64,000 nucleotides of DNA from NCBI RefSeq assembly GCF_024055665.1, contig NZ_JAMXMC010000004.1, positions 62,001-126,000 of the forward strand, in the 5' to 3' direction. Under the pieces are notes generated by a model, which was not told the origin of the DNA, did not search any database, and saw nothing but the letters and a program-made list of their open reading frames with translations. The position numbers were made by a program, and so were the translations under genes. The stretch comes from Ideonella oryzae (lineage in GTDB: Bacteria > Pseudomonadota > Gammaproteobacteria > Burkholderiales > Burkholderiaceae_C). Shown one piece after another: positions 20,277 through 31,576 of the stretch (the stretch's first letter is position 1; each line of letters begins with the position of its first letter).

Positions 20277-21617
20277 TCAGTGTTCGGATTCGTTGAAAGG
20301 GTTCCGTGAAAGCTTCATTTCAATGCGCAGTGGCGTGCCCACCAGCTTGAAATGCTCACGGAAGCGCCCTTCCAGGTAGCGCTTGTAGACGTCCGTCACG
20401 TGCTCCAGGGAATTGCCGTGGATCACGATGATGGGCGGATTCATGCCGCCCTGGTGAGCGTAGCGCAGTTTGGGGCGGAAGGTACCGCTGCGCTTGGGCT
20501 GCTGATGCTCCACCGCCTCGTGCAGCAGACGGGTCAGCACCGGAGTGGGCATCTTGCAGGTGGCCGAAGCGTGGGCATCGGAGATGGCCTTCCACAGCGG
20601 CCCCAGGCCCTGGCGCTTGAGCGCCGAGATGTTGATGATCGGCGCAAAGCGCAGGAAGGCCAGGCGCTGTTCGATCGAGCGCTCCAGCAGCTGGCGCTGG
20701 TAGCTGTCGATGGCGTCCCACTTGTTGATCGCGATGACGACGGCCCGACCGGAATCCAGCACGTAGCCGGCAATGTGGGCGTCCTGCTCGCTCACCCCCT
20801 GGGTGGCATCGATCATCAGGACCACGACGTTGGCGTCCGCGATGGCCTGCAGCGTCTTGACCACCGAGAACTTCTCGATGGCCTCGAAAACCTTGCCCTT
20901 GCGGCGCAGGCCGGCGGTGTCGATCAGCTCGAACTTCTGCCCATTGCGCTCCAGAGGCACCTTGATGGCATCCCGGGTGGTGCCCGGCATGTCGAAAGCG
21001 ATCAGGCGGTCCTCGCCCAGCCAGGCATTGATGAGGGTGGACTTGCCGACGTTGGGGCGGCCTGCCACCGCCAACCGGATGGGTTTGTCCCCCTCCTCGC
21101 CGTCCAGGGCTTCCTCATCCTCCTCCGGAAAGTCCTCCAGCGCGGCCTCCAGCAGGCTGCGGATACCCTGGCCATGCGCGGCGGAGACGGGATGCGGTTC
21201 GCCCATGCCCAACTCGTGGAATTCGCCCAGCAGGGGCGATTCGCTCATGCCCTCGGCCTTGTTCACCGCCAGCAGCACCCGCTTGTTGCATTGCCGCAGA
21301 TAGCGCGCGATGTCCTGGTCCTGCCCCGACAGGCCGGTGCGCACGTCGGTCACGAGGATCACCACGTCCGCCTCCGCCACGGCCTGGCGGGTCTGCTTGG
21401 CCATCTCCTTGACGATGCCGGTGGAACTGTCTGGCTCGAAGCCACCAGTGTCGATGATGATGAACTCACGCGAGCCCAGGCGACCATCACCATAGTGGCG
21501 GTCGCGGGTCAGACCGGCGAAGTCCGCAACGATGGCGTCGCGGCTCTTGGTCATCCGGTTGAACAACGTCGACTTGCCCACATTGGGGCGGCCGACCAGG
21601 GCAATAACGGGCTTCAA
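20277..21617 (-). CDS. der: GTPase Der (EngA), 50S ribosome assembly
   Basis: Essential GTPase with two tandem G domains and a KH-like C-terminal domain acting in 50S maturation. 446 residues. G1 loops GRPNVGKST at residues 9-17 and 186-194, DTGGF and DTAGLRRK as G3 motifs, an acidic linker ([13 protein letters not shown]), and the C-terminal [21 protein letters not shown]. The start codon is TTG at 21617 (TTG AAG CCC) with AGGT upstream; no in-frame ATG lies nearby. It follows bamB by 27 bases, the usual proteobacterial order. Confidence 0.97.
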   Translation of the reverse strand: MKPVIALVGRPNVGKSTLFNRMTKSRDAIVADFAGLTRDRHYGDGRLGSREFIIIDTGGFEPDSSTGIVKEMAKQTRQAVAEADVVILVTDVRTGLSGQDQDIARYLRQCNKRVLLAVNKAEGMSESPLLGEFHELGMGEPHPVSAAHGQGIRSLLEAALEDFPEEDEEALDGEEGDKPIRLAVAGRPNVGKSTLINAWLGEDRLIAFDMPGTTRDAIKVPLERNGQKFELIDTAGLRRKGKVFEAIEKFSVVKTLQAIADANVVVLMIDATQGVSEQDAHIAGYVLDSGRAVVIAINKWDAIDSYQRQLLERSIEQRLAFLRFAPIINISALKRQGLGPLWKAISDAHASATCKMPTPVLTRLLHEAVEHQQPKRSGTFRPKLRYAHQGGMNPPIIVIHGNSLEHVTDVYKRYLEGRFREHFKLVGTPLRIEMKLSRNPFNESEH

Positions 21618-21644
21618 GACAGACCTGGCAATCAGAAAAACGGG

Positions 21645-22775
21645 TTACTCGGGACGGAAGGCGAACAGCCCACCATCTTCAGTGGCCACCAACAACGTGG
21701 TGTCCGACAGCGCGGGCGCAGCCACCACGGGCGAGCCATCGGTCGGCAGCCGCAGCAGGATGTCTCCGCTGCTGCGCGACAGGAAATGCACCTGGCCTTC
21801 CAGATCGGCAAAGACGACCGTGGGGCCGACCACCACTGGGGCACTGAGGCGACGATTGAGCAGGCGCTCGTTGGACCACAGGCTGACACCATCGCTGCGA
21901 CGGCGCGCCGTCACCCGGTCGGCCGCATCGGTCGCGTAGACCGCATCATTGTCCGCCGCCACACCCATGCTTCCGGTGGTGTTGACGTTCCACAGCGTGC
22001 TGCCACGCTCGCCATCCACACAGCCCACGGCGGTCTGGTAGGCACGCGCACAGAACACATTGCCCACGCGGCCAGCCGGACCGACCAGGTCAGACAGGCG
22101 CTCGATCTCGTTCGTGCCACGGGGCATGGCCACCGTGGCCTCCCAGCGCACCGTGCCCTTGAGGGGATCCAGGCCCGCCAGGCGGTTGCCCTGCCCGACC
22201 AGCAGGGTGTCCTTGTAGGCGGTCAGCACCGAAGCCTGGCCCAGGGTGAGCGCATCACCCGGGCGGCGCATGACCCAAAGCAAGCGCCCGGTCGCAGCGT
22301 CGAAGGCCTGCACCGAACGGTCCACGCCCACGATGAAGACGCGCTCTCCAGCCACCAGCGGCGCGGTCACCACCTGGATACCCAGCTTGGCACGCCAGCG
22401 CTCGGTTCCTTCCTCCAGGGTCACCAGCTCATTGCCACGGGTCACCACGGACGCCCAGTGACCATCGCTGCCCACCCCTGCGCTGAGATCATCTCCCACG
22501 CGGGCACGCCACAGTTCACGACCAGACGCGGCCTCCAAGGCCACCACATGGCCACCGTCGTCCGCGGCCAAGAACTGGCCCTTGACCGACGCGATGGCCA
22601 GCGGGAAGCGGACCTTGTCCGGCAGGCTCGCATGCCATACCTGCTTGCCAGCGATCTGCGGCTTGATCTGCTGCAGCGGCGCCGGCGGCAGACGGTCCTT
22701 GGACGCGCAGCCCCCCAGCAGGGCGAGCGCCATCGCGCCCAGGGCTGCCCCGTGAATCCAGCGAGCCCCCCTCAT
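21645..22775 (-). CDS. bamB: Outer-membrane assembly lipoprotein BamB
   Basis: Beta-propeller lipoprotein of the BAM complex that supports beta-barrel insertion. 376 residues with a signal peptide and lipobox LLGGC, acylated Cys23. PQQ-like propeller repeats such as GRELWRARVG, GRLLWVMRR, GTVRWEATV and GSTLWNVN recur along the chain. The ATG overlaps the yfgM stop (ATGA), so translation is coupled. Position between yfgM and der matches E. coli hisS-yfgM-bamB-der. Confidence 0.95.
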   Translation of the reverse strand: MRGARWIHGAALGAMALALLGGCASKDRLPPAPLQQIKPQIAGKQVWHASLPDKVRFPLAIASVKGQFLAADDGGHVVALEAASGRELWRARVGDDLSAGVGSDGHWASVVTRGNELVTLEEGTERWRAKLGIQVVTAPLVAGERVFIVGVDRSVQAFDAATGRLLWVMRRPGDALTLGQASVLTAYKDTLLVGQGNRLAGLDPLKGTVRWEATVAMPRGTNEIERLSDLVGPAGRVGNVFCARAYQTAVGCVDGERGSTLWNVNTTGSMGVAADNDAVYATDAADRVTARRRSDGVSLWSNERLLNRRLSAPVVVGPTVVFADLEGQVHFLSRSSGDILLRLPTDGSPVVAAPALSDTTLLVATEDGGLFAFRPE

Positions 22776-23434
22776 TCAGCCGCTCCCGAGGCCGCCGGCT
22801 GAGCGCCCACAGCGGTCAGCTTGGCCTCCACCACCCGGCGGTAGTCCAGCTTCTCGCTCAGCGCGTCCCAACCCTTCTTCCAGGCAGTCACGGCCTCGGC
22901 CTGCTTGCCTTGCGCCATCAGCACGTCACCGCGCCGATCATTGACCAAGCCTGCAAATTCCGACGACTTCACCGCATCCAGTTGCTTGAACGCACCGTCG
23001 TAGTCCTTCTTGTCCAGCAGCAGCCCCGCCAGCCGCAGGTGCGCCAGACTGCGGTAGTCCTCATCGGACGCGTCCTCTGCCACCCAGCTCAGGCTGGCGA
23101 CCGCGGCGTCGGCCTGGCCCTTGTCGGCCTGCACCTTGGCGACCAGCAGACCGGCCTGCTGGGCATAGGCGGTCCGACCAAAGCGGTCCTTCAGATCCTT
23201 GAAGACCCGCCCCGCCTTGTCGGCGTCGCCCGCTTGAACCGCCTGGTCCATCTCGTCGAACATGGCACTGGCCTTCACCGCCTGCTCGCGCTGCCACCAG
23301 TTCCAGCCATTCCAGCCGGCAAAGGCCACCAGCACCAGCGTCACGGTCCAGGTGATCAGATTGCCGTACTGGCCCCAGAACGCCTTGACCGCGTCAATCT
23401 GTTCCTGTTCCTGAAGATCGAGATTCGTTGCCAT
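22772..23434 (-). CDS. yfgM: YfgM-type ancillary SecYEG translocon subunit (TPR protein)
   Basis: 220 residues: a short cytoplasmic N-terminus (NLDLQEQEQIDAVKAFW), one membrane anchor around residues 25-45 (WTVTLVLVAFAGWNGWNWW), then a periplasmic TPR-like helical domain. The family contributes to periplasmic chaperone hand-off at SecYEG and interacts with PpiD in E. coli. It sits between hisS (68 bases) and bamB (overlap), conserved across proteobacteria. Role here is by family and context. Confidence 0.88.
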   Translation of the reverse strand: MATNLDLQEQEQIDAVKAFWGQYGNLITWTVTLVLVAFAGWNGWNWWQREQAVKASAMFDEMDQAVQAGDADKAGRVFKDLKDRFGRTAYAQQAGLLVAKVQADKGQADAAVASLSWVAEDASDEDYRSLAHLRLAGLLLDKKDYDGAFKQLDAVKSSEFAGLVNDRRGDVLMAQGKQAEAVTAWKKGWDALSEKLDYRRVVEAKLTAVGAQPAASGAAE

Positions 23435-23444
23435 GAAAACAGAG

Positions 23445-23461
23445 GCCCGCAGAACGCGGGC
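23445..23461 (-). terminator. Hairpin between hisS and yfgM
   Basis: On the minus strand GCCCGC / GCGGGC with a 5-base loop, followed by CTCTGTTTTC running into the yfgM ATG. It is either a weak hisS terminator/attenuator or a fold that affects the yfgM ribosome binding site. Confidence 0.4.
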
Positions 23462-23502
23462 GAGAGGTGAAGTTGCGCCCCGCCAGGTGACGGGGCTCCC
23501 GA

Positions 23503-24801
23503 TTATGCTTCGGCGCCAGAGGCCCGCAGGCTGGGGCCCCAGTCGGCCAGTTCGGCCAGGGGGCGTTGGGCCTGGATTGCCCCCGCATCCCGCAGCGGCT
23601 TGACGGTCACCATGCCCTGCGCCAACTCATCGGCACCGAAGATCAGTGCATGCCGTGCGCCACTGGCATCCGCCTTCTTGAACTGGGACTTGAAGCTGCC
23701 CTGCCCGTCCTTGCCGCCCGCATGCATCTGCACCGTGACTCCCTGGCCGCGCAGGAGTTCCAGCGTCGCGATGACCTGGGGCAGCGCCGTGGCATCTGGC
23801 ACCACGGCATAGACGTCTGGCACCGCGGCCGGCACGGCCGCACCGCTGTCCTCCAGCAGCGCCAGCACGCGCTCGATGCCCAGGCCCCAGCCGACGGCCG
23901 GGGCGGACTTGCCGCCGATCTGCTCGATCAGCCCGTCGTAACGCCCACCGGCGCAGACGGTACCCTGCGATCCCAGACGGTCCGTCACCCACTCGAACAC
24001 GGTGAGGTTGTAGTAATCCATGCCGCGCACCAGGCGCGGGTTGACGGTGAACGACTGCCCCACGGCCGTCAAAGCAGCCTTCACGCCCTCCAGGTGGGCC
24101 AGCGAGGCCTCACCCAGGTGGTCGATCAGCTTGGGCGCCGCTTCCACCAGGGCCTGCATGGCGGGGTTCTTGGTGTCCAGAATGCGCAGCGGGTTGCTGT
24201 GCAGGCGACGCCGCGCATCCTCGTCCAGCTGGTCCGCGTGCGCCTCGAAGTAGGCGATCAACGCGGCCCGGTGGGCCAGCCGCTCGGCCGGCTGGCCGAG
24301 GCTGTTGATCTCCAGGCGCACATCGCTGAGGCCCAGCTCACGCCAGAGCGCCCGTGCCATCAGGATGACTTCGACGTCCAGATCCGGTCCGGGGAAGCCC
24401 AGGGCCTCCACACCGACCTGGTGGAACTGACGGTAGCGGCCCTTCTGGGGACGCTCGTGGCGGAACATGGCGCCAATGTAGAACAGACGCTTGGGGCCGT
24501 CGTACAGCAGAGAGTGCTCGTTGACCGCGCGCACCACACCAGCGGTGCCCTCCGGGCGCAGGGTCAGCTGATCGCCATTGAGTTTGTCCTCGAAGGAGTA
24601 CATCTCCTTCTCGACGATGTCGGTCACCTCGCCCAGCCCGCGCACGAACAGCGGTGTGGGCTCCACCAGCGGCGTGCGCACATTCTGGTAGGCGTAACGC
24701 TGCATCACGCAGCGCACGGTCGCCTCGAACCATTCCCAGCGCGCCGATTCTGGCGGCAGGATGTCGTTCATGCCTTTGACGGCCTTGAGTTGTTCGCTCA
24801 T
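23503..24801 (-). CDS. hisS: Histidyl-tRNA synthetase
   Basis: Class II aminoacyl-tRNA synthetase, 432 residues. It starts with [31 protein letters not shown] and [20 protein letters not shown] form the motif-2 region. The histidine-specific block includes [13 protein letters not shown], motif 3 is [13 protein letters not shown], and the C-terminal anticodon-binding domain is present. This distinguishes it from hisZ at 15-16 kb. Upstream is ispG (110-base gap), downstream yfgM. Confidence 0.97.
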   Translation of the reverse strand: MSEQLKAVKGMNDILPPESARWEWFEATVRCVMQRYAYQNVRTPLVEPTPLFVRGLGEVTDIVEKEMYSFEDKLNGDQLTLRPEGTAGVVRAVNEHSLLYDGPKRLFYIGAMFRHERPQKGRYRQFHQVGVEALGFPGPDLDVEVILMARALWRELGLSDVRLEINSLGQPAERLAHRAALIAYFEAHADQLDEDARRRLHSNPLRILDTKNPAMQALVEAAPKLIDHLGEASLAHLEGVKAALTAVGQSFTVNPRLVRGMDYYNLTVFEWVTDRLGSQGTVCAGGRYDGLIEQIGGKSAPAVGWGLGIERVLALLEDSGAAVPAAVPDVYAVVPDATALPQVIATLELLRGQGVTVQMHAGGKDGQGSFKSQFKKADASGARHALIFGADELAQGMVTVKPLRDAGAIQAQRPLAELADWGPSLRASGAEA

Positions 24802-24911
24802 GTCAGATCATGGAAAAAGGCAGATGCCGCGCCAGGGGGCATCCGCCAGGAACAGGTAGGGAGCTTGCCGTCAGGGCGCAACGGCAGCGTCGAAATGAAT
24901 GGCGATCCGCG

Positions 24912-26216
24912 TCAATGCGCGTCGGTCGCACGCCCGTAGCGGCGCTCGATGTATTGCTCGACGAGGGCCTGGAACTCGGTGGCAATGCCTTCGCCACGCA
25001 GGGTCAACGCCTTTTCTCCGTCGATGAACACGGGGGCGGCTGGGGCCTCGCCAGTGCCGGGCAGGCTGATGCCGATGTCGGCGTGCTTGCTCTCGCCCGG
25101 GCCGTTCACGATGCAGCCCATCACCGCCACCTTCATCTGCTCGACGCCCGGATAGTGGGCCCGCCAGACCGGCATCTGCGCCCGCAGGAAGTCGTCAATC
25201 TGCTTGGCCAACTCCTGGAACACCGTGCTGGTGGTGCGGCCACAGCCCGGGCAAGCCGTCACACTGGGGTTGAAGCTGCGCAGCCCCAGGGCCTGCAGGA
25301 TCTCCATGGCCACCACCACCTCCTGGGTGCGCGCCTCACCCGGCTGCGGGGTCAGGGAGACACGGATCGTGTCGCCGATGCCTTCCTGCAGCAGCACCGA
25401 CAGCGCCGCCGCAGAAGCCACCGTGCCCTTGGTGCCCATACCAGCCTCGGTCAGCCCCAGGTGCAGCGCATAGTCGCAACGTCGCGCCAGCGCCCGGTAA
25501 ACGGCGATCAGGTCCTGCACGCCGCTGACCTTGCAACTGATGATGATCTGGTTGGGGTCGAGGCCCACATCCTGGGCCTGGGCCGCAGACTGCAGCGCCG
25601 ACTGCACCAGGGCCTCGTACATCACCTGCCGGGCCTCCCAGGGCTGAGCGCGCCGGCCGTTGGTGTCCATCAGGGTCGCCATCACTTCCTGATCCAGGCT
25701 GCCCCAGTTCACGCCGATGCGCACAGCCTTGTCGTAGCGGCAGGCCGCCTCGACCATCTGAGCGAACTGCCGGTCGCCCTTGTCACCCTTGCCCACGTTG
25801 CCCGGGTTGATGCGGTACTTGGACAGGGCTTCGGCGCAAGCGGGATGCTCGGACAGCAGCCGGTGTCCGTTGTAGTGGAAGTCGCCGACCAGCGGCACAT
25901 CCACCCCCATGCGGTCCAGCTGATTGCGGATCTCCGGCACAGCCGCAGCGGCCTCGGGCGTGTTGACCGTCAGGCGCACCAGCTCGGAACCCGCGCGCGC
26001 CAGCTCCTTCACCTGGATGGCCGTGCCGATGACATCCACCGTGTCGGTGTTGGTCATCGACTGCACCCGCACGGGCGCGTCACCGCCAACGGTCACCACC
26101 CGGTCGCCCCAGACCACCCGGGCCTGACGCGAACGGCGCGGCGCCGGAGCAGCCAACGCGATGGGCTGAGACTCTTCGGTGGGCAGAACCGTGGCGGGGC
26201 GGGTTTGTTCAGTCAT
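24912..26216 (-). CDS. ispG: 4-hydroxy-3-methylbut-2-enyl diphosphate synthase (flavodoxin)
   Basis: [4Fe-4S] enzyme of the MEP pathway converting MEcPP to HMBPP. 434 residues from the ATG at 26216 ([10 protein letters not shown]). Cluster ligands are C322 and C325 (CPGC) and C368 (GCIVNGPGE). VQSMTNTDT and RINPGNVG lie in the TIM-barrel part. The frame extends 14 codons upstream but that part overlaps the rodZ stop. It follows rodZ by 10 bases, the conserved rodZ-ispG-hisS order. Confidence 0.97.
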   Translation of the reverse strand: MTEQTRPATVLPTEESQPIALAAPAPRRSRQARVVWGDRVVTVGGDAPVRVQSMTNTDTVDVIGTAIQVKELARAGSELVRLTVNTPEAAAAVPEIRNQLDRMGVDVPLVGDFHYNGHRLLSEHPACAEALSKYRINPGNVGKGDKGDRQFAQMVEAACRYDKAVRIGVNWGSLDQEVMATLMDTNGRRAQPWEARQVMYEALVQSALQSAAQAQDVGLDPNQIIISCKVSGVQDLIAVYRALARRCDYALHLGLTEAGMGTKGTVASAAALSVLLQEGIGDTIRVSLTPQPGEARTQEVVVAMEILQALGLRSFNPSVTACPGCGRTTSTVFQELAKQIDDFLRAQMPVWRAHYPGVEQMKVAVMGCIVNGPGESKHADIGISLPGTGEAPAAPVFIDGEKALTLRGEGIATEFQALVEQYIERRYGRATDAH

Positions 26217-26226
26217 GTCGATGCGA

Positions 26227-27177
26227 TCACTTGAGTTCGAGCCGTGCCACGTTGTCACGTGCCAGCGGCTTCAGGTCCACCGGGTGGCCCTGAAAGACCA
26301 CCTCGGTACCCGCCACATTGCCCACCTTGATCCGCAGGGGCAAGGCCCCCTCCAGGTTGATCATCTCACCCTGGTGCAGGATGCGCCCGACCAGGGACTG
26401 TCCGGAGGCGTCCACCACCTCGACCCAGCTCGGCGCCATGGCGCGAAGCTGCACCATGCCCCGCCCGCCAGTGGGCGCCACGGCGGGCGCCGAAGCCACT
26501 GCCGGCAGCACGCCGGAAGCCCCCAGAGGGGCCCCCGCCACCGCCGCCTCGCGCACTTCCGAGGCGCTCAGCACCGGCGAAGCTGCGGACGCGGCCGCCG
26601 CGACGGGCCCACCGGTCTCGGTTGCCGACACCGCGGCACTGGCGTCCGGTGAGACAGCACTCGCTTCCGGAACCACCGCCGACGCCACGGCAGATGCGGG
26701 CAGCACGGCCTCCACCTGGGCCGCCAGCGGCCCCCACTGGAAGAAGTTGCGAGGCAGCAGGAACATGGCCAGCGCCGCCAACACCAGCACCAGCACCAGG
26801 ATCAGCAAACCGCGGCGCGGCGAAGCGCCATCGGACAGCTCGCGCGCTGGCGCGCTGCCCTTGAAGCTGGCATTGATGCCCGGGCCGATGGAGCCGAGCG
26901 GCATGACCTCCACCTTCGGCAGGCGCACCAGCACCGGGTTGGGATCGATCTTGAGGGCACGGCAGGCGGCCTGGGCCAGCGCACGCACAAAGGTCGCGCC
27001 CTGCAGCTCGTCATAACGATCCGCCTCCAGTGCCTCCAGCTTGGCCGGCGGCACCTTCAACACCGCGGCCAGCGAGGCCACATGCATGCCTTGGGCCTCG
27101 CGGGCAGCGCGCAGAAGCTGCCCGGCGCTGCGGCCATTCGAAGCGCCTTCCTGTGGCCCTTCGTTGGATTCAGTCAT
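26227..27177 (-). CDS. rodZ: RodZ-like helix-turn-helix membrane protein
   Basis: Cell-shape/MreB-anchoring family. 316 residues from ATG at 27177: a Cro/C1-type helix-turn-helix domain at residues ~17-80 ([20 protein letters not shown]), one membrane span at ~122-141 ([20 protein letters not shown]), a long Ala/Ser/Val-rich periplasmic spacer, and a C-terminal DUF4115-like beta domain ([19 protein letters not shown]). It overlaps the pilF 3' end by 8 bases. The HTH in this family binds MreB rather than DNA. Confidence 0.9.
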   Translation of the reverse strand: MTESNEGPQEGASNGRSAGQLLRAAREAQGMHVASLAAVLKVPPAKLEALEADRYDELQGATFVRALAQAACRALKIDPNPVLVRLPKVEVMPLGSIGPGINASFKGSAPARELSDGASPRRGLLILVLVLVLAALAMFLLPRNFFQWGPLAAQVEAVLPASAVASAVVPEASAVSPDASAAVSATETGGPVAAAASAASPVLSASEVREAAVAGAPLGASGVLPAVASAPAVAPTGGRGMVQLRAMAPSWVEVVDASGQSLVGRILHQGEMINLEGALPLRIKVGNVAGTEVVFQGHPVDLKPLARDNVARLELK

Positions 27178-27970
27178 CGAATCGACCCTTTTCGAACAGC
27201 AGGGTTTCGGATGCGTCCGGGTACCGGTTGCGCAGCTGGTTGCCCAGCAGTTGCACCTGATCGTCCCGCCCCAACTTTCTCTCAATGCGCATGGCCAGCC
27301 ACAGCGTCTGGGACGTCACCAGCTCATCCACGGCATTGACCCGGCGGATATAGAAGCGTGCCCGCTCGAACTGCTGTTCGCGGTAGAGCACCTCGGTCAG
27401 GTTGACCGCCACGGCCGGGTTGGCAGGGTCCAGCTCATAGGCACGGCGCAGGGCCTGCTCGGCATCGCCCCAATGTTGGTTCCTGGCAAGGCACACCCCC
27501 CGGGCCAGCTGGCTGCGCACGATGTCCCGGTAGGAAGGCTGGGCCAGCAGCTTGGCGAACTCGGCGTCGGCCTCGTCGTACCGGCGCTTCTGGCAAAGAA
27601 ACCACGCATAGTTGTGCGCCGCATCAAAATCGCGCGGATTGAGCTGCATGGCGCGCTGGAAACTGCTTTCCGCCAGATCGTTCTGGTCCATGCTGGCGTA
27701 GATCAGCCCGCGCAGGTTGTAGGCTGCGCTCGCGTCTGGCTTGGCGGCCAGCACCTTCTTGACATCGTCCAGCGCCGCCTCGTTGTTGCCGCGCCCGAAG
27801 TAGGCCGCCGCCAGTTCCATGTGGAGCTGAGCCGCACGGTCGGCCTTGGTCTGGTCCGAATCGGTCACCAGATCATTGCTCGGCGGCTGCGAAGCGCAAC
27901 CTGCCACCAGCACCACGATCGCCGCAACAACACCCGCCCACGCCCTACGGCGGCAGCCCATCCAGTTCAT
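27170..27970 (-). CDS. pilF: PilF/PilW type IV pilus biogenesis lipoprotein
   Basis: 266-residue outer-membrane lipoprotein with lipobox LVAGC (Cys25) and a superhelix of TPR repeats. Visible repeat cores include ADRAAQLHMELAAAYFGRGN, SAAYNLRGLIYASMDQ, FDAAHNYAWFLCQKRRY and NPAVAVNLTEVLYREQ. In type IV pilus systems this pilotin promotes assembly of the PilQ secretin. No other pilus gene is in the window; the rlmN-pilF-rodZ-ispG order is a conserved housekeeping cluster. Confidence 0.9.
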   Translation of the reverse strand: MNWMGCRRRAWAGVVAAIVVLVAGCASQPPSNDLVTDSDQTKADRAAQLHMELAAAYFGRGNNEAALDDVKKVLAAKPDASAAYNLRGLIYASMDQNDLAESSFQRAMQLNPRDFDAAHNYAWFLCQKRRYDEADAEFAKLLAQPSYRDIVRSQLARGVCLARNQHWGDAEQALRRAYELDPANPAVAVNLTEVLYREQQFERARFYIRRVNAVDELVTSQTLWLAMRIERKLGRDDQVQLLGNQLRNRYPDASETLLFEKGRFDD

Positions 27971-27973
27971 CGG

Positions 27974-29110
27974 CTACTTGACTCCCAACGGGACAATCGG
28001 AACGGGCAAACGCTTCATGCGCTCGCCCACGCGGGTCCGGTCCTGGACCTCCCCCGCAAGTTGACCACAAGCGGCATCAATGTCGTCGCCACGCGTCTTG
28101 CGGATCGTGGTCACCAAGCCAGCATCCTGCAGCACCTTGGCAAAGCGCAACACACGTTCACGCGAGGAGCGCCGCAGGCCGGAGGCCGGGAAGGGATTGA
28201 AGGGAATCAGGTTGAGCTTGCACGGCACGCGGTGCTCACCGCGGCCATGCACCAGCGCCAGCAGGGCCTGGGCATGCTCTTCGGTGTCATTGACGCCTTC
28301 GAGCATGCAGTACTCGAAGGTGATGAAGTCGCGTGGCGCAGCCTGCAGGTAGCGCTTGCAGGCCGCCATCAGCTCATCCAGCGGGTATTTGCGGTTGAGC
28401 GGCACCAGCTCGTCGCGCAGGGCATCGGTGGGTGCATGCAGGGACACCGCCAGTGCCACCGGGCAATCCTCACGCAAGCGGTCCATCATCGGCACCACGC
28501 CCGAGGTGGACACCGTCACGCGACGGCGCGACAGACCATAGCCATGGTCGTCCAGCATCACCCGCAGCGCCGGGATCAAAGCCCCGTAGTTCTGCAGCGG
28601 CTCGCCCATGCCCATCATCACCACATTGGTGATGACCCGTTCACCGGCGGGCAACTGCAGCCGCTCGCGCAACCGGTGTTCGGCAAACCACAGCTGGGCC
28701 ATGATCTCGCCGGTGCTCAGGTTGCGGCTGAAGCCCTGGTGGCCGGTGGAGCAAAAACGGCAGCCCACCGCACAGCCCGCCTGGGAAGACACGCACAGCG
28801 TGCCACGGTCATCCTCGGGGATAAAGACGGTTTCGACGGCGTTGCCGCCGCCCACGTCGAACAGCCACTTGGTGGTGCCATCCGACGACACCTGCTCGGT
28901 CAAAACCGGCAGGCCCCGGATCTCGGCCCGTCCGGCGAGCTTTTCGCGCAGGGACTTGGCCAGATCGGTCATGGACGCGAAATCCTTCGCGCCCTTCTGG
29001 TGAATCCAGCGGAAGAGCTGGGTGGCGCGAAAGCGCTTTTCGCCCAGCCCTTCACAGTACGCACTCAGGCCATCCAGGTCGTGGTCGAGCAAATTGACGA
29101 CATCGCCCAT
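27974..29110 (-). CDS. rlmN: Dual-specificity RNA methyltransferase RlmN
   Basis: Radical-SAM enzyme making C2-methyladenosine in 23S rRNA (A2503) and in tRNA (A37). 378 residues; the radical-SAM cluster is the CX3CX2C motif at C113, C117 and C120 (CAVGCRFC). The [11 protein letters not shown] segment and a second catalytic Cys in the C-terminal [18 protein letters not shown] segment are present. It follows ndk by 39 bases and precedes pilF by 3 bases. Confidence 0.97.
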   Translation of the reverse strand: MGDVVNLLDHDLDGLSAYCEGLGEKRFRATQLFRWIHQKGAKDFASMTDLAKSLREKLAGRAEIRGLPVLTEQVSSDGTTKWLFDVGGGNAVETVFIPEDDRGTLCVSSQAGCAVGCRFCSTGHQGFSRNLSTGEIMAQLWFAEHRLRERLQLPAGERVITNVVMMGMGEPLQNYGALIPALRVMLDDHGYGLSRRRVTVSTSGVVPMMDRLREDCPVALAVSLHAPTDALRDELVPLNRKYPLDELMAACKRYLQAAPRDFITFEYCMLEGVNDTEEHAQALLALVHGRGEHRVPCKLNLIPFNPFPASGLRRSSRERVLRFAKVLQDAGLVTTIRKTRGDDIDAACGQLAGEVQDRTRVGERMKRLPVPIVPLGVK

Positions 29111-29149
29111 GGACCAGCCTCCTCTGACGTGCGTAAACCCTCGCGCCGA

Positions 29150-29575
29150 TCAGCGCGAGTGGATGTTCATCGCCGGGAAGAAGAAGGCGATTTCGACCGC
29201 AGCAGTTTCGGCGGCGTCGGAGCCGTGCACGGCGTTGGCGTCGATCGAATCCGCGAAGTCGGCACGGATGGTGCCCTTGTCGGCCTTCTTCGGGTCGGTG
29301 GCACCCATCAGGTCACGGTTCTTCAGGATGGCGCCTTCGCCTTCCAGCACTTGCACCATCACCGGGCCTGAGATCATGAAGCTCACCAGATCCTTGAAGA
29401 AGGGGCGAGCCTTGTGCACGGCGTAGAAGGCCTCGGCATCGGCCTGAGACAGCTGCATCATGCGGGCAGCAATCACCTTCAGGCCAGCGCCTTCGAAGCG
29501 GCTGTAGATCTGGCCGATGACGTTCTTGGCCACGGCGTCGGGCTTGATGATAGAGAGGGTGCGTTCGATGGCCAT
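29150..29575 (-). CDS. ndk: Nucleoside diphosphate kinase
   Basis: Balances NTP pools via a phospho-histidine intermediate. 141 residues, the standard length, with [33 protein letters not shown] and the active-site H117 in NAVHGSDA. The ATG at 29575 is chosen; the 23-residue extension in the open frame lacks family similarity. It is the first gene of the ndk-rlmN-pilF-rodZ-ispG-hisS series; rluB ends 78 bases upstream. Confidence 0.97.
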   Translation of the reverse strand: MAIERTLSIIKPDAVAKNVIGQIYSRFEGAGLKVIAARMMQLSQADAEAFYAVHKARPFFKDLVSFMISGPVMVQVLEGEGAILKNRDLMGATDPKKADKGTIRADFADSIDANAVHGSDAAETAAVEIAFFFPAMNIHSR

Positions 29576-29653
29576 TGTGGTTTTCCTCGAAAGTTCGATG
29601 AGGGTTTGGACAAAGCCTTGAATTTTAGCCTTGCCCGTTGACATTCCTGTGCG

Positions 29654-31576
29654 TCAGCGACGACCACGTCCGCCACCACCACCCCCGCGCCCCTGGAGCT
29701 TGCGGGTGAAGGCGTCTGCGCCGATGTAGCCCACCGAGGTCTGCATCGGGTCGGGCTGGCGCTGGTTGCCACCGCCACCGCCGCCGCCCTTGCCCTTGCC
29801 ACCGCGGCCACCGCCCCGATTTTCTTGGACAAAACGGCGGTCATAGGTCTGCTGCAGCGGATTCGGGATGGGACCATCCTCGAAATCGTCGTCACGCACC
29901 GAAGCCGCGCGCTCGCGCTGGATGGCGCGGCGGTCATAGGTCTGCTGCAACGGGTTCGGAATGCGACTCGGATCGCCCGGCTCCCGCTGTGGCGCCAGAT
30001 CACCCTGCTCACGGCGGCGCTTGTCATTGCTGTTGTTGTTGCGGTTGCCGCGGGCATTCTCGGGGCGAGCCCCCTCGGCGCGGCCCTCAGGGCGCTCACG
30101 GCGCTGCTCGTTGCCCCGCCCCTTCTTGCCACCCCGGTCATCGCCACGCACCGGCCGACCGCCCTGGGCGTCGCGTCCTTCGCGGCGGCCTTCGCCACGC
30201 GGTGCCCCGGCACCGTCGGTCAGGCGGCGCAGCGCCTTCACGTCGGCCTCGCCCAGGTCCACCCAGTCGCCTCGCTTGAGCCCGCGCGGCAGCACGACGC
30301 AGCCATAGCGGATCCGGATCAGGCGGCTGACCGTGAGGCCCACCGCATCGAAAAGCTTGCGCACTTCCCGGTTGCGACCTTCGGTGATCACCACGCGATA
30401 CCAGTGGTTGACCCCCTCGCCGCCACCGTCCTCGATGCTCTTGAACGCGGCGGCCTGACCTTCGATCTCCACGCCGGCCAGCAGGCGCTCGCGGGCCTCC
30501 TTCTCGAGGGTGCCCAGCACGCGCACGGCGTACTCGCGCTCCACGCCAAAGCGCGGATGCATCAGCTTGTTGGCCAGATCACCGGAGGTCGTGAGCAGCA
30601 GCAAGCCCTCGGTGTTCATGTCCAGACGGCCCACCGACTGCCACTTGCCCTGCTGCAGGCGCGGCAGCTTGCGGAACACCGTGGGACGCTGTTGCGGATC
30701 GTCGTGGCTGACCACTTCACCGGCCAGCTTGTGATAGGCAATGACCCGGGCAGGCGGCGGGGCGATGCGGATGCGCACCGGCTTGCCGTCCACCGCCACT
30801 CGGTCCCCAAAGGACACGCGCATGCCGGTGTGGGCAACCTCGTCGTTCACGGTGACGCGCCCGTCCTGGATCATCTGCTCCATGTCGCGGCGGGAGCCGA
30901 TGCCGGACTGCGCCAGCACCTTGTGCAGCTTGGGGGCATCCGCGTCCGGCAGCAGCACACGCTTTTCCGCGACGGCTTCGCCGGTCTCGGCCATGGCTTC
31001 AGGCTCGACCGCGCCGTCAAAATCACCAGCCACCACACTGGCAAACAGCTCGCCGACTTCGGCGGGCGGCACGGAAGCCATCTCGGCTCCCTGCGCCTGG
31101 GTGGTTTCCCCGCCCTCCGTGTCCTCGCCCCGGCCAGCACCACGCCGGCCCCGGCGGCGATTGCGCGAACGCCCTCCGGCGCCGTCTTCGGCGCCCTCAC
31201 CCTCTTCGGGCGACTGGGCGGCGGCCTGCGGCGAAGCCTCGGCAGACGCCACCGGCATCGGCACGTCCTGACGCACGTCCTGAACAGCCTCCTGCGGCGC
31301 GACTTGCTGCGAACCGCCATCGGCCTCAGGCGCCTGCGGGGACTCAGCCGCCTCCATAGAGACTGGCTCGACCGCTGCGGCAGCCGTCTTGCGCGGAGCG
31401 CGGGGCTTGCGGGCCGGCTTGGCCGCCTCTGCCGCCGCCTCCGGCGCTGCTGCGCCGGCAGGCGCTTCCTCAGCGGCGGCACTCACCGGCTTGCGCGTGC
31501 GGGTGCGCTTCTTGGGTGCCTCGGCGGGAGCTTCTGCCGAGGGCAGTTGCGGGTTGTCTTGGTCAGCGTCGTTCAT
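29654..31576 (-). CDS. rluB: 23S rRNA pseudouridine synthase RluB with long low-complexity ends
   Basis: Forms pseudouridine 2605 in 23S rRNA. 640 residues, far longer than the ~290 of E. coli RluB. Residues ~1-205 are an Ala/Glu/Pro-rich tail containing a basic [13 protein letters not shown] patch. An S4 domain follows at ~216-275 and then the RsuA/RluB catalytic domain with D319 in [13 protein letters not shown]. From ~455 on there is an Arg/Gly/Asn-rich disordered region with a duplicated motif [12 protein letters not shown] (539-550 and 570-581) and a poly-Gly RGRR end. The ATG overlaps the scpB stop (ATGA). Confidence 0.94.
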   Translation of the reverse strand: MNDADQDNPQLPSAEAPAEAPKKRTRTRKPVSAAAEEAPAGAAAPEAAAEAAKPARKPRAPRKTAAAAVEPVSMEAAESPQAPEADGGSQQVAPQEAVQDVRQDVPMPVASAEASPQAAAQSPEEGEGAEDGAGGRSRNRRRGRRGAGRGEDTEGGETTQAQGAEMASVPPAEVGELFASVVAGDFDGAVEPEAMAETGEAVAEKRVLLPDADAPKLHKVLAQSGIGSRRDMEQMIQDGRVTVNDEVAHTGMRVSFGDRVAVDGKPVRIRIAPPPARVIAYHKLAGEVVSHDDPQQRPTVFRKLPRLQQGKWQSVGRLDMNTEGLLLLTTSGDLANKLMHPRFGVEREYAVRVLGTLEKEARERLLAGVEIEGQAAAFKSIEDGGGEGVNHWYRVVITEGRNREVRKLFDAVGLTVSRLIRIRYGCVVLPRGLKRGDWVDLGEADVKALRRLTDGAGAPRGEGRREGRDAQGGRPVRGDDRGGKKGRGNEQRRERPEGRAEGARPENARGNRNNNSNDKRRREQGDLAPQREPGDPSRIPNPLQQTYDRRAIQRERAASVRDDDFEDGPIPNPLQQTYDRRFVQENRGGGRGGKGKGGGGGGGNQRQPDPMQTSVGYIGADAFTRKLQGRGGGGGGRGRR

